Shown one piece after another: positions 1-9,222 of a DNA stretch of 64,000 nt. The notes beneath the pieces are model-generated. The model saw only the letters and a list, made by a program, of their open reading frames with translations, had not been told where the DNA came from and ran no database searches. Positions within the stretch are counted from its first letter, which is position 1. Each line of letters opens with the position of its first letter. The DNA comes from Microvirga sp. (GTDB taxonomy: Bacteria > Pseudomonadota > Alphaproteobacteria > Rhizobiales > Beijerinckiaceae), in NCBI GenBank assembly GCA_031181145.1, contig JAPSLB010000002.1, positions 1 through 64,000 of the forward strand, given 5' to 3'. Made by a program: the position numbers and the translations under genes.

Positions 1-53
1 CCCATGAGGCCGACCGGTGCGACAGCTTCTCCAGCCATTGAGAGCACCGCCAT
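1..53 (-). CDS. Start of a gene downstream of the NitT/TauT binding protein (partial, runs off window)
   Basis: An ATG overlaps the TAA stop of the upstream binding-protein gene (TAATG arrangement), and the frame stays open for 17 codons to the window edge. Such an overlap usually marks a translationally coupled next gene. In NitT/TauT/SsuABC-type operons the next gene is often the membrane permease, so a permease is the best guess, but too little sequence is visible to show any domain. Confidence 0.4.
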   Translation of the reverse strand, partial: MAVLSMAGEAVAPVGLM

Positions 54-1081
54 TACTTCGAACCCTTGTTCCAGGCGTCGACGAATTGGTTGGTGTACGC
101 GGCCTTCAGATCCGGCAGGGGGGCTTTAAGGACGCCGGACTCCACGGCGCTCTTATGCCATTGTTCCCAATGCTCCGGCGGCTGGTAGCCCCAGCCCTTC
201 GACGTGTCGAACGGCGTGATCCGGTCCTTGACCTGCTCGAACAAGGCATTCGACAGCTTGGCGTCCTCGCCTTCCTGCGGGTTCCCGGCCTTGGTGTGCT
301 GCAAAACCTTTTCCTTGTTCTCAGGCTTCAAGCCGAACTCCGTGGCCTGGACGAGGACACGGCCAAATTTCTCGATGGCCTGCGGGTTCTCGTCGATGAA
401 AGATTTCATCGCCGCATAGCCATTGCCGAAGTAGCTCAGATACTGCTCCGGGGTGATCTCCCGGAGATCGATTCCGCGCGTTTCCATGATCGCTGCATCG
501 CTGACGGCCGCCGCATAGGCTTTGATGTCTCCGCGGAGGAAAGCCGCCGCCGCAAGACCGCCGTCGCCCACGGGGAGGAATGTATAGTCCTTGCCCTCCT
601 CCATCTTCAGATCCGTCAGGATCGCGCGGGTGAAGCCGACCTCTGCGCCATCGGCCGTGCCGACGCCGATGACCGCGCCTTTGAGATCGGCCGGCGACTT
701 GATGTCGGATTTCTCAGGGACGACGACGCCGAAGACCGACTTCGCAAAGTGATTGTAGATGAAGACCACATCAACGCCGCGGGCGCGTGCTGCCAGGACC
801 GGAGCCGGACCGGGCTGGCCGATCTGCGCCTGACCCGCGGACATGGCCTGAAGAACCTGGGAGGATCCGTCCACGGCCTCGACCTGCACGTCGAGTCCTT
901 CCTTCTCGAACATCTTCTCGCCGAGAGCCACGTAGAGGGGGAAGTTGTTGACCGCAGACGGGTTCGGAAGAACCACTGTGATCTTCGTGGGCGAATTCTG
1001 CGCATTGGCGACACTCAGGGCCCAGGGGGCGAGCGCGAGCGTTACAGCTAGACCGAGAGCCTTACTGATCTTCATCGACAT
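53..1081 (-). CDS. NitT/TauT (SsuA-like) family ABC transporter substrate-binding protein
   Basis: Periplasmic binding protein of about 342 residues, probably capturing a small sulfonate, taurine, nitrate or thiamine-precursor-like ligand; the ligand cannot be read from sequence. It begins with a Sec signal peptide (a Lys followed by a hydrophobic stretch ending ANAQN). It then has the family pattern of an early ALGEKMFEKEGLDV segment, an SAGQAQIG segment and GAVIGVGTADG. The chosen ATG lies 5 nt after AGGAG; a second ATG two codons later is possible, and a longer TTG extension was rejected because it precedes both the Shine-Dalgarno and the signal peptide. The next gene overlaps its stop codon. 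It is divergent from the hydrolase gene at 1429, which may act on the imported compound (inference). Confidence 0.85.
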   Translation of the reverse strand: MSMKISKALGLAVTLALAPWALSVANAQNSPTKITVVLPNPSAVNNFPLYVALGEKMFEKEGLDVQVEAVDGSSQVLQAMSAGQAQIGQPGPAPVLAARARGVDVVFIYNHFAKSVFGVVVPEKSDIKSPADLKGAVIGVGTADGAEVGFTRAILTDLKMEEGKDYTFLPVGDGGLAAAAFLRGDIKAYAAAVSDAAIMETRGIDLREITPEQYLSYFGNGYAAMKSFIDENPQAIEKFGRVLVQATEFGLKPENKEKVLQHTKAGNPQEGEDAKLSNALFEQVKDRITPFDTSKGWGYQPPEHWEQWHKSAVESGVLKAPLPDLKAAYTNQFVDAWNKGSK

Positions 1082-1428
1082 TTCCTCTCCTGAATTCTGC
1101 TGCTCATTTGGCAGTGCCTGCGTTTGATGCGGCAATTGATGATGTACGAGACGCACCCGTCTGTCAAAAAAATGTATGATCTCCAGCAATAAAATTCTTC
1201 ATGATTACGCTGCGAACCCCCTGAAACGTCTTGCCATACCTCCAAAGGAGTAGAGGTTTATTTTGCACTGCAGGGAAAACTGCGCACAAGCGAAGCAAGC
1301 CCGTCGCATTCATAGACTAAAGATCAATCTTCCTTCGGCATCGAAAAATACATTTTGTCTGCACAATGCTGGAATCCTGGATATTGCCAATCGACGCCTC
1401 GACAGCAGGTGCAACTTGGGAGGAAGAG
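1082..1428. other. Divergent intergenic region, no gene seen
   Basis: About 350 bp between two divergently transcribed genes, more AT-rich than its surroundings. It must hold both promoters, but I could not assign a convincing -35/-10 pair. Open frames inside it are short and lack ribosome binding sites. Confidence 0.5.
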
Positions 1429-2130
1429 ATGACAGATACTGATCCGTGTGTGGTCGCGCCGCCGGCCCGCATTCTATTGCCGGTGAATGGTACGTCCGAA
1501 AAATTTCCGGTGCGCAGGATCTATTGCGTTGGTCGGAACTACGCCGCCCATGTCCGGGAAATGGGCGGACACGAGACACGCGACCCGCCGATCTTCTTCC
1601 AGAAACCGGCCGACAGCATTGTTCTCGACGGGACCGAGATTCCCTATCCGCCCATGACGCGTGATTATCACTACGAACTTGAGTTGGTCGTGGCGATCAG
1701 GAAAGGCGGCCGGGACATCCCGGCCTCCGACGCGCTCGATCATATCTACGGTTACGGCATCGGCCTCGACATGACGCGCCGCGACCTCCAATTGGACCTC
1801 GGCAAGAGCGGTCTGCCCTGGGAGGCAGGCAAAGCCTTCGACAATTCCTGCCCCTGTGGGCCCCTTCATCCCGTGGAGAAGGTCGGGCACGTCCTGGAAG
1901 GCTCCATCCGACTGACCGTAGATGGTGAGACCAGGCAGGATTCCGACCTGAAGCTGATGATCTGGAAGGTGCCGGAGATCATCGCCAACCTTTCCAAGTA
2001 CTTCATGCTGGAACCGGGCGACATCATACTGACCGGCACTCCGGCCGGCGTTGGGCCGGTCGTACCAGGAAACGAACTCGTGGGCTCGATCGACAAGCTG
2101 GGGACGTTGCGGGTGCGGATCGGCCATTAG
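1429..2130 (+). CDS. Fumarylacetoacetate hydrolase (FAH) family protein, fumarylpyruvate-hydrolase-like
   Basis: Soluble 233-residue metal-dependent hydrolase of the FAH superfamily, which cleaves C-C bonds in acylpyruvates or performs related reactions. The N-terminal YCVGRNYAAHVREMG segment, the FFQKPADS motif, the acidic YHYELELVV metal-binding region and the C-terminal GDIILTGTPAGVG motif are typical of fumarylpyruvate hydrolases of the gentisate/salicylate routes. The ATG follows GGAGGAAG by a few bases; an upstream in-frame ATG at 1366 has no such site. No other aromatic-degradation gene is visible, so the substrate is uncertain. Its divergent partner is an ABC binding protein. Confidence 0.85.
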   Translation: MTDTDPCVVAPPARILLPVNGTSEKFPVRRIYCVGRNYAAHVREMGGHETRDPPIFFQKPADSIVLDGTEIPYPPMTRDYHYELELVVAIRKGGRDIPASDALDHIYGYGIGLDMTRRDLQLDLGKSGLPWEAGKAFDNSCPCGPLHPVEKVGHVLEGSIRLTVDGETRQDSDLKLMIWKVPEIIANLSKYFMLEPGDIILTGTPAGVGPVVPGNELVGSIDKLGTLRVRIGH

Positions 2131-2160
2131 CCCATTCTCTTCGGTGCTGTCGCCGGGCAA

Positions 2161-2190
2161 GGGTCGGGAGGCCGACAGCCCCTCCGACCC
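2161..2190 (+). terminator. Hairpin downstream of the FAH-family gene
   Basis: GGGTCGG pairs with CCGACCC, with extra pairing inside, 30 nt after the stop codon. There is no T-tract, so this is a candidate transcript-end or stability hairpin rather than a textbook intrinsic terminator. Confidence 0.4.
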
Positions 2191-2512
2191 TCGCCTGCCG
2201 AAAATTCCGCAGCAGCATGAGCCTTGCCCGTTTCGCTGATGGGCGAAGCGGCTTTGCCTCACGTTGCGGACGTTGCGCTCCGAAACCATGAGGGCAAGCG
2301 ACTGATCTCAACGACCAAGATGCGTCAGCGACGATTACGCAGACGGGTTTTCCCGCCTGCGCCGGTTGGCACGCAACGGCATGGCGACCCTCAATGACAG
2401 CGCCATTGCGGTGACGCAGGAAGGTCGCCCTTCCCTACGCATCACGGCGGCGGTGTTCGACCGCTCCCGCGCGGGGACGTGACGCGTTTCAATCCTGCCG
2501 TGTGACACCGCC
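2191..2512. other. Intergenic region, nothing recognised
   Basis: About 320 bp between the FAH-family gene and the convergently oriented ABC exporter. No open frame with a credible start, no RNA gene and no repeat was recognised. Confidence 0.5.
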
Positions 2513-4330
2513 TCATTCCGCCGCGAGCTTCGTCGGCCTGCCGCCCGCGAAATCCAGTCCCTGATGTTCGCACAGGCGACGGTAGAGACCGCCTTTGCGA
2601 TAGAGGCTGTCATGGTTGCCCTCCTCCACGATCCGTCCCTTCTCGAACACGAGGATTCGGTCGAGACGACGCACGGTGGACAGACGGTGCGCGATGACGA
2701 TGGAGGTGCGCCCCACCATCAGCCGCTCCATCGCCTGTTGGATCTGCACCTCCAGCTCCGAGTCGAGAGCCGAGGTCGCCTCGTCCAGGATGAGGATCGG
2801 CGCGTCGGCGAGAAACGCCCGCGCGATGGCCACGCGCTGGCGCTCACCGCCAGAGAGTTTGACGCCGCGCTCGCCGACGAGAGTCGCATAGCCTTTCGGC
2901 AGGCTCGTGATGAAGTCGTGCGCATTGGCAAGCCGCGCCGCGTGTTCGATCTCCTCCATGCCCGCACCGGGCTTGGCATAGGCGATGTTCTCCGCAAGAG
3001 TGCGATGGAACAGGATAGGCTCCTGCTGCACGATCGCGATCTGCGAACGCAAGGACGCTTGCCGCACATCGGCGATGTTCTGCCCATCGACACGGATTTC
3101 GCCATCATTGACGTCATAAAGGCGCTGGATCAGCTTGACGAGCGTGGTCTTGCCTGAGCCTGAAGGCCCCACGAGACCCACGCGCTCGCCTGAGCGAATG
3201 GTAAGCGAGAGGTCACTGTAGAGCGGCGTATGGTGGCCCGCATAATGGAAAGTCACGCGGTCGAACTCCACCTCCCCATGCGTGATGCGGATCGCGCCCG
3301 CGCCGGGACGGTCAAGCACGCCGATCTTCTCGGCGGTGATCGCAACAAGTTCCTCCATGTCGTTCACGGAGCGGCGCAGATTATTGATGTGCATGCCCAC
3401 ATCGCGCAGGTAGCCGTGGATCACGAAGTAGGTGGTGAGCACATAAGCAAGATCCCCCGGCGTCGCCCGGTTGTTCCACCACAGCCAGATAGCCGTGCCG
3501 ATGATGGCGACCCGGATGCCGAGCAGCGCGATGAACTGCACCGTACCGCTGTTGGTCCCCCGCTGCCAGACACGGCGGGTGCGGCTCTGCCACTTGCCGA
3601 CGACACGCGTGAGGCGCGCGTCCTCCCGTGTCTCTGCGCCGAAGGCTTTCACCACCGGATTACAGCTCAGCGCATCCGCCAGCGTGCCGCCCATGCGCGT
3701 GTCCCAGTCATTCGCGAGCCGCGCCGCCGGAGCCACATAGCGCGTGGCCAGCAAACCCGTCATCACGATATAGGCCAGCGAACTCAGCCCGATCACGAGG
3801 CCCATGATGGGCCAGCGCAGGCCGAGCACGATCATGGAGCCCGCGAGCACGGTGAGCGAAGGCAACAACGCCAGGAGAAGCGTGTCATGCATGAGGTCGA
3901 GCGCCCACATGCCGCGCGTGATCTTGCGCACGGTGGAGCCCGCGAAGCTGTTGGCGTGCCAATCCGTGGAGAAGCGCTGCACCCGCGCGAAGGCATCTCG
4001 CGCCACGCGCCCCATGATGCGCAGGGTCAGCTCCACGATGCCGTAGAACGACAGATGCCGCATCACGATCGTGACGAGGCCGAGCCCCGTCATGATCGCG
4101 AAGGCGGCAAGGGCCGCGTTCAGGGCGTCCTCGCGGTTGCTGCCGCTCGCAGCGAGGGCATCCACCAGACGACCCGCGAATACCGGCATGAATACATCCG
4201 CAAGCGTGGAAATCATGATCGTGACGACCACGAGCGCCACATAGCGCGGCTCGTCGCGCCAGTGCTGGAAAGTGAATCTCAATACGTCGCGGGTCGCATC
4301 CCCGCGCTTGGTTTGCTTGGTCATGGACAT
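2513..4330 (-). CDS. ABC transporter, fused permease and ATP-binding protein (exporter type)
   Basis: Half-size exporter of about 605 residues in the inner membrane, MsbA/McjD-like. Residues 1-310 form the six-helix transmembrane domain and the rest is the nucleotide-binding domain. The latter has Walker A (GPSGSGKTT), a Q-loop (IVQQEPILF), the LSGGERQR signature, Walker B (LILDEATSALD) and the H-loop (IVIAHRLST). It should work as a homodimer exporting a lipid, peptide or drug; the substrate cannot be inferred. I start at the first of two ATGs (MSMTKQ). No good Shine-Dalgarno lies immediately upstream; an AGGAGAGG about 30 nt upstream is too far away, so the start is uncertain. It is a single-gene unit. 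Confidence 0.85.
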   Translation of the reverse strand: MSMTKQTKRGDATRDVLRFTFQHWRDEPRYVALVVVTIMISTLADVFMPVFAGRLVDALAASGSNREDALNAALAAFAIMTGLGLVTIVMRHLSFYGIVELTLRIMGRVARDAFARVQRFSTDWHANSFAGSTVRKITRGMWALDLMHDTLLLALLPSLTVLAGSMIVLGLRWPIMGLVIGLSSLAYIVMTGLLATRYVAPAARLANDWDTRMGGTLADALSCNPVVKAFGAETREDARLTRVVGKWQSRTRRVWQRGTNSGTVQFIALLGIRVAIIGTAIWLWWNNRATPGDLAYVLTTYFVIHGYLRDVGMHINNLRRSVNDMEELVAITAEKIGVLDRPGAGAIRITHGEVEFDRVTFHYAGHHTPLYSDLSLTIRSGERVGLVGPSGSGKTTLVKLIQRLYDVNDGEIRVDGQNIADVRQASLRSQIAIVQQEPILFHRTLAENIAYAKPGAGMEEIEHAARLANAHDFITSLPKGYATLVGERGVKLSGGERQRVAIARAFLADAPILILDEATSALDSELEVQIQQAMERLMVGRTSIVIAHRLSTVRRLDRILVFEKGRIVEEGNHDSLYRKGGLYRRLCEHQGLDFAGGRPTKLAAE

Positions 4331-5170
4331 GAACAGGCTGCGCCGAGGCGCACCTCTCCTGAAAACGTGCACAAGCAGCGCGAGAGGCCACAACAGGAGG
4401 CCGAGAGCTGCCCGATGTTCGGTGATGACGGGGATGAGCTTATGCGTGCGGGATCAGATGTCCCGCGGAACCGGACCTAGCGTCCGGGCGCGGGAGGAAT
4501 GTTCAGCAAGCGCTTCACAGCCATGCAGCCCTCCCTCTCTCGAAAACAAGCCGACGCGCAGGATAGTTCAGTTGCGTCAACTTGGCAACCGCATGATTGT
4601 TTTGCCGTGCCGTGACGATTTCATCCGGCGTCCGCGGGATAAAGAGCTTCTAGCGGAACGAGATGCGAAGCCCCGGCTCAATTGAGCTTCGGCTTCCAGG
4701 ATCGATCGAAAAGAAGCTGTCCACCCGCATGACCTTTCCGTTTTCTGCGGCACTCCGGACATGCGGCTTGCCTCCGCCCCCTTCCAGGAACGGACGCGGC
4801 TATCTCTTGACCTGCGGAATGCCAGAAGGGGATTATCTGGACGTCACCGTGGCCGCCCGGCCGAGCAGGATCATGAGTGCCGTCTGGATGGACCGGACCG
4901 CGGGCATCCCGGTTGGGCCATATTCGTGCTGGGCGGCCTCAGTTGGATCGCCATCGCATAGCTGCTGGCGGCGATCACTGGCCCTTTCGCGGCTGGAATT
5001 CGCAGAGTCCGTATGTGTATTTCAATGGGATCGCAACTGAGCGCATTCGGAGGGAATTGTGCGTGGCCTTGTGTCGTCGGTGCAAGGGGAATCTAACCTG
5101 CCTTCTCTTGTGGCCGCCTGATTCACCTCAGAATACTTGAAAACCTTTAGGCTTCGCATTGAGGACCAAG
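4331..5170. other. Long divergent intergenic region, no gene seen
   Basis: About 840 bp between the ABC exporter and the glycosyltransferase. Several open frames exist on both strands, but their translations are arginine/serine-rich and resemble no family, and none has a convincing ribosome binding site. No tRNA, repeat or insertion sequence was recognised. Confidence 0.5.
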
Positions 5171-6424
5171 ATGCGTGTAGCGATCCAGACTCTCGGAACG
5201 AGAGGCGACGTCCAACCCTACATCGCACTGGCTCGGGGGCTGAGCGAGCGCGGACACGATGTGCAGATCGCGGCTCCCGTCCAGTTCGAGGCGATGGTCG
5301 GCGGGCACGGCATCACTTTTGCACCGCTCCCAGGCGAGATCCTGGAGTTGATCGACAGGCCGGCAGGGAAAGCCGCGCTCGCGAGCAGTCGAGGCTTCGG
5401 GGCCGGGCTTAAGCTCCTCAAACATATGCGTCCGCTGATGCGCCCGCTGCTGGACGCGGAATGGGCCGCGGTCAGGACTTTCGCGCCGGATGTCATCGTC
5501 GGCCATCCCAAGTCGCTCGCGGCGCCCCACATGGCCGAAGCCCTCGGATGTCCTTACGTCCTGGCGTCGCCGTTGCCGGGCTTTACGCCGACCTCGGCCT
5601 TTCCGACCCCGCTGCTGCCGTTCGCGTCCTTGGGGCCATTCAACCGGATCAGCCACGCCCTGGCCACTTTGGGACCGGGGTTGCTGTTCGGGAAGCGGAT
5701 CCGCGAGTGGCGGAAGAAAGCGATTGGTGTGGATCGCCGCCGCTCTACTGCCAGTCTGCGCTCAGGTACGATCTATGCCTACAGTCCGAAGGTCGTTCCA
5801 GTTCCGCCCGACTGGGGCAGTGATGTCCTGGTCAGCGGATACTGGTTCCTCGACAGTGACGACTGGCAGCCCTCCGAGGGTCTTGCAGCCTTCCTTGAGG
5901 CCGGCGAGCCGCCAGTCTATGTCGGCTTCGGCAGCATGCCTGGATTGGATCCTCAGGGTCTGACATCAACCGTCGTCGAGGCCCTTGGAAGAACGGGCAA
6001 GCGCGGGCTCCTCGCAACAGGTGGCGGTGCGCTAGGGGCGGTAAGCACGCCTGCCAACGTCCATGTCATAGCCGGAGCGCCGCACGACAGGCTGTTTCCT
6101 CGGGTGGCGGCGACCATTCATCATGGCGGCGCGGGAACGACAGCGGCGGCGCTCCGCGCCGGCAGGCCCACGGTCGTGTGCCCGTTCTTCGGCGACCAGC
6201 CGTTCTGGGGCAGGCGCGTCGCGGAGCTCGGTGTGGGGCCGGATCCTCTCGACCCGAAGGCCCTGACCGTTGAGAGCCTCGCAGCTGCCATCATGGCGAT
6301 GGACGACCTGAACATGCGCAGTCGAGCGGCTGCCTTGGGTACTGCGATCCGGAAGGAGGACGGCGTCGCGGCCGCAGTCGACTTCATCGAGGGCATAGCA
6401 TCCGGGAAAACTGCCTTGCCCTGA
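5171..6424 (+). CDS. UGT-like (GT1) glycosyltransferase
   Basis: Soluble 417-residue GT-B glycosyltransferase, similar to bacterial sterol-glucosyltransferase/rhamnosyltransferase-type enzymes that put a sugar on a lipophilic acceptor. The N-terminal TLGTRGDVQPYIALARGL segment is diagnostic. The C-terminal donor-binding region contains VYVGFGSMPG, then HVIAGAPHDRLFPRVAATIHHGGAGTT, with the conserved HHGGAGTT loop for nucleotide-sugar phosphate, and PFFGDQPFWG. The ATG is preceded by GAGG at a good distance; a TTG four codons upstream was rejected. Monocistronic. The acceptor is unknown. Confidence 0.88.
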   Translation: MRVAIQTLGTRGDVQPYIALARGLSERGHDVQIAAPVQFEAMVGGHGITFAPLPGEILELIDRPAGKAALASSRGFGAGLKLLKHMRPLMRPLLDAEWAAVRTFAPDVIVGHPKSLAAPHMAEALGCPYVLASPLPGFTPTSAFPTPLLPFASLGPFNRISHALATLGPGLLFGKRIREWRKKAIGVDRRRSTASLRSGTIYAYSPKVVPVPPDWGSDVLVSGYWFLDSDDWQPSEGLAAFLEAGEPPVYVGFGSMPGLDPQGLTSTVVEALGRTGKRGLLATGGGALGAVSTPANVHVIAGAPHDRLFPRVAATIHHGGAGTTAAALRAGRPTVVCPFFGDQPFWGRRVAELGVGPDPLDPKALTVESLAAAIMAMDDLNMRSRAAALGTAIRKEDGVAAAVDFIEGIASGKTALP

Positions 6425-6687
6425 TTCACCTTGGTGTGCACGCGAGCAGGATCAGCGTATGTGTTTCGCAGAGCGGGGCCTGTGGAACCGTGGCAGATGC
6501 AAACTAGGCTGCCTCGGGTCACAATATTCTGCCAAAAATTAGTGATCTCGGGCCGTTTAAGTCAGGCATCCAGACTGCACGGCACAGGGAAGCCCCTGTT
6601 CCCACCGCGTCTCCGGACGAAACGGTTTGCCGGAATCCTGGCGCGCTGGAGCCGGGGCGGGTGCGTGCACGCTCGCTTTGACTTGCG

Positions 6688-7911
6688 TCACCAAGCGGCA
6701 ATGAGCGCACCGGCGACGGCGCTCAGGAGCACGACCAGCCATGGCGGCGTCTTCCACATGAACAGCAGCAGGAACGCGGACGCCGCCAGAGCGAAGTCGG
6801 CTGCCCCCAGGATCCCGGCCGTCCAGACAGGGTGATACAGAGCGGCCAGCAGCAAACCCACCACGGCGGCATTGACGCCCTTCAGAGCGGACTGCGCCAT
6901 CGGCCTGCGGCGCAGGTTCTCCCAGAACGGCAGGGTGCCAAGGACCAGCAGGAACGAAGGCGTGAAGACGGCGACAAGGCACAGGGCCGCCCCCGCCCAT
7001 CCGTTGGGCTGCGGATCCATGACGGCGCCGAGATAGGCTGCGAAGGTGAACAGCGGTCCTGGCACCGCCTGGGCCGCGCCGTAACCGGCCAGGAAGGAGT
7101 CGTTCGTCACCCAGCCCGGCGGCACGACCTCGGCCTGGAGCAGCGGCAGGACCACGTGGCCGCCGCCGAACACCAGCGAGCCGGCCCGGTAGAAGGCGTC
7201 GAACAGGGCGACGCCCTGGCTGCCCGTCGCAGCCGCCAGGAACGGCAGGCCGAGGAGCAGGACGAAGAACGCGAGGAGCGCGGTGAACCCAACCCTGCGG
7301 CTCACCGACAGGGAAAGCGCCGCGTGATCGGCAGGCGCCCCTCCCCTCAGGAGGGTCACGCCGACGAGGCCGCCGAGCGCGATGGCGCCGACCTGCCCCC
7401 AGGCCGAGGGGATGGCCAGGGTGATGGCGGCAGCGACCACCGCCAGGGTGGCACGCTCCCGGTCCGGCGTCAGGGACCGGGCCATGCCGAGCACGGCAAG
7501 CGCCACCACCGCCACGGCCGCCACCTTGAGGCCATGGAGCCATCCCGAGCCGAGCGCCTCTCCCAGCACGCCGATGCTGAAGGCAAACAGCACCAGGGCG
7601 ATGGCCGAGGGCAGCGTGAAGGCCGTCCAGGCGGACAACGCCCCGAGATAGCCCGCCCGGGACAGGCCGATGGCCATGCCGACCTGACTCGAGGCTGGCC
7701 CCGGCAAGAACTGGCACAGGGCCACGAGGTCGGCGTAGGCCCGCTCATCGAGCCAGCGGCGCCGGACGACGAACTCGTCACGGAAGTACCCGAGATGGGC
7801 GACCGGACCGCCGAAGGAGGTCAGGCCGAGCTTGAGAAAAGCCGCGAAAACCTCACCCGCATGACCATGGGGCGTCGCCGACACCGAACGGGAAGCCTCG
7901 TGCTTGCTCAT
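6688..7911 (-). CDS. chrA: Chromate transporter (ChrA, CHR family)
   Basis: Inner-membrane protein of 407 residues with two homologous CHR domains. The N-terminal copy shows FLKLGLTSFGGPVAHLGYF and an FLPGPASSQ loop, and the C-terminal copy shows LVFGGGHVVLPLL and QAVPGPLFTFAAYLG. Long-chain CHR proteins export chromate and confer chromate resistance, sometimes as a by-product of sulfate handling. Start chosen at MSKHEA; upstream in-frame sequence is Arg/Pro-rich and not conserved in style. No chrB regulator lies next to it. Confidence 0.9.
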   Translation of the reverse strand: MSKHEASRSVSATPHGHAGEVFAAFLKLGLTSFGGPVAHLGYFRDEFVVRRRWLDERAYADLVALCQFLPGPASSQVGMAIGLSRAGYLGALSAWTAFTLPSAIALVLFAFSIGVLGEALGSGWLHGLKVAAVAVVALAVLGMARSLTPDRERATLAVVAAAITLAIPSAWGQVGAIALGGLVGVTLLRGGAPADHAALSLSVSRRVGFTALLAFFVLLLGLPFLAAATGSQGVALFDAFYRAGSLVFGGGHVVLPLLQAEVVPPGWVTNDSFLAGYGAAQAVPGPLFTFAAYLGAVMDPQPNGWAGAALCLVAVFTPSFLLVLGTLPFWENLRRRPMAQSALKGVNAAVVGLLLAALYHPVWTAGILGAADFALAASAFLLLFMWKTPPWLVVLLSAVAGALIAAW

Positions 7912-8322
7912 GGTCAGCGCTTTCCGGCAGGTAAAAGGCCCGGCGGGAACGAGCCTCGCCGGTCGATGCGCGCAGCCCCTAGCAGGCACAGGCCAGCGCT
8001 TCGACTCTTCGATTGCCGTCCGGACCGCCCGGGATCGCAGGATGCAGGCTGTGGATCCGAATGGACCCGACGATAGGGTCCCGAGGCTTCATTCCACCGA
8101 AAATCCATGCTGCCTTGAGCCTTCACTTTCGAAACTCTTCACCGGGGTCCGGCGGTGAGGACCTGGGGCCGATTTTCAACCCGCCCGGAGTGAATTTCAC
8201 CGTGCCAGACGGGCGGCCGATTGCAACCCCTGCTCCGGGAATCGACAGGGTCGGCGAAGCCAGTCGCGATCCGCAGCGCCCATCATGGTAGGGTCGGTCT
8301 GCCGCAAGAGGAGTGAGCGACG
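7912..8322. other. Divergent intergenic region, no gene seen
   Basis: About 410 bp between chrA and the universal stress protein gene. It must hold two divergent promoters. I found no FixK/FNR-type site matching TTG(A/C)-N6-(T/G)CAA and no credible small gene. Confidence 0.45.
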
Positions 8323-9222
8323 ATGAGAACAATCCTGGTGGCGACCGACTTCTCGACGCGGTCCGATCGTGCCTTGCGCCGGGCCACTCTGCTCGCCCGC
8401 CACGTTTCCGCCCGCCTCGTCCTGATCCATGTCGTCGACGACGACCGGCCGGTGCGACTGGTGGAATCAGCCGAGCGCGAGGCCATGACCCTCCTCGCGG
8501 AGCTGGGCCGGACCATTCGGGAGATCGACGGTCTGGACTGCGATGCCAAGGTGATCCTCGGAGAACCGTTCCAGGGCCTCTCGGACGCCGCGGCGGAGTT
8601 CGATGCCGACCTTATGGTGATGGGGCCCTATCGGCGTCAGGTCCTGCGGGAGATCTTCATGGGAACGACCGTGGAACGGACGATCCGGCGCAGCCGCCGA
8701 CCGATCCTCATGGCCAACGGGGTTCCGACCCAGCCCCATCGTCGCCTCCTGGTCGCAACGGATTTCTCCGACGCCTCGCTTCATGCCGTCCGAACGGCCC
8801 GGGATCTGGGCCTCCTTGGCGACGCCGAAGTCGTTCTCCTGCACGCATTCGACACCCTCGCCCAGGATGCCACGCTGCGGGCCGCAATGACCCGAGAGCA
8901 GTTGAAGGACCAGCTTGCGGAGGAGGAAGCGCAGGCTGCGCAGGGAATGGTCGAGTTCATCGGGAAGGCTCGAATCAAGGCAAGTCGCACTATCGTGATG
9001 CCGGTCGAGGGATCGACCGGGCAGACCATTCGGGATTGCGCCCGGGCGAACCGCTCGGACCTCATTGTCCTGGGCACCCGAGGGCAATCGGGCCTCGGCA
9101 CGCTTCTCCTGGGCAGCGTTGCGGAAAGCGTCTTGCAGGACGCCGAGCTGGATGTCCTGATCGTTCCTTCGGACCTAGCTCCCGGTCAGGCGGAATCCTG
9201 CTCGACATTCCGTCCCGCCTGA
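8323..9222 (+). CDS. Tandem-domain universal stress protein (UspA family)
   Basis: Cytoplasmic 299-residue protein made of two Usp domains. The first begins RTILVATDFSTRSDRAL and carries LMVMGPYRRQ; the second begins RRLLVATDFSDAS and ends with the full ATP-binding signature LIVLGTRGQSGLGTLLLGSVAESVL (G-2x-G-9x-G-S type). Such proteins support survival under starvation, oxidative or low-oxygen stress. The ATG follows AGAGGAG. Its last 37 bases overlap the 3' end of the Kef-type antiporter gene on the other strand. Confidence 0.9.
   Translation: MRTILVATDFSTRSDRALRRATLLARHVSARLVLIHVVDDDRPVRLVESAEREAMTLLAELGRTIREIDGLDCDAKVILGEPFQGLSDAAAEFDADLMVMGPYRRQVLREIFMGTTVERTIRRSRRPILMANGVPTQPHRRLLVATDFSDASLHAVRTARDLGLLGDAEVVLLHAFDTLAQDATLRAAMTREQLKDQLAEEEAQAAQGMVEFIGKARIKASRTIVMPVEGSTGQTIRDCARANRSDLIVLGTRGQSGLGTLLLGSVAESVLQDAELDVLIVPSDLAPGQAESCSTFRPA

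Noticed and set aside
5137-5170. An upstream TTG start for the UGT-like glycosyltransferase
   Set aside because: The ATG at 5171 gives the exact family N-terminus and has GAGG at the right distance.
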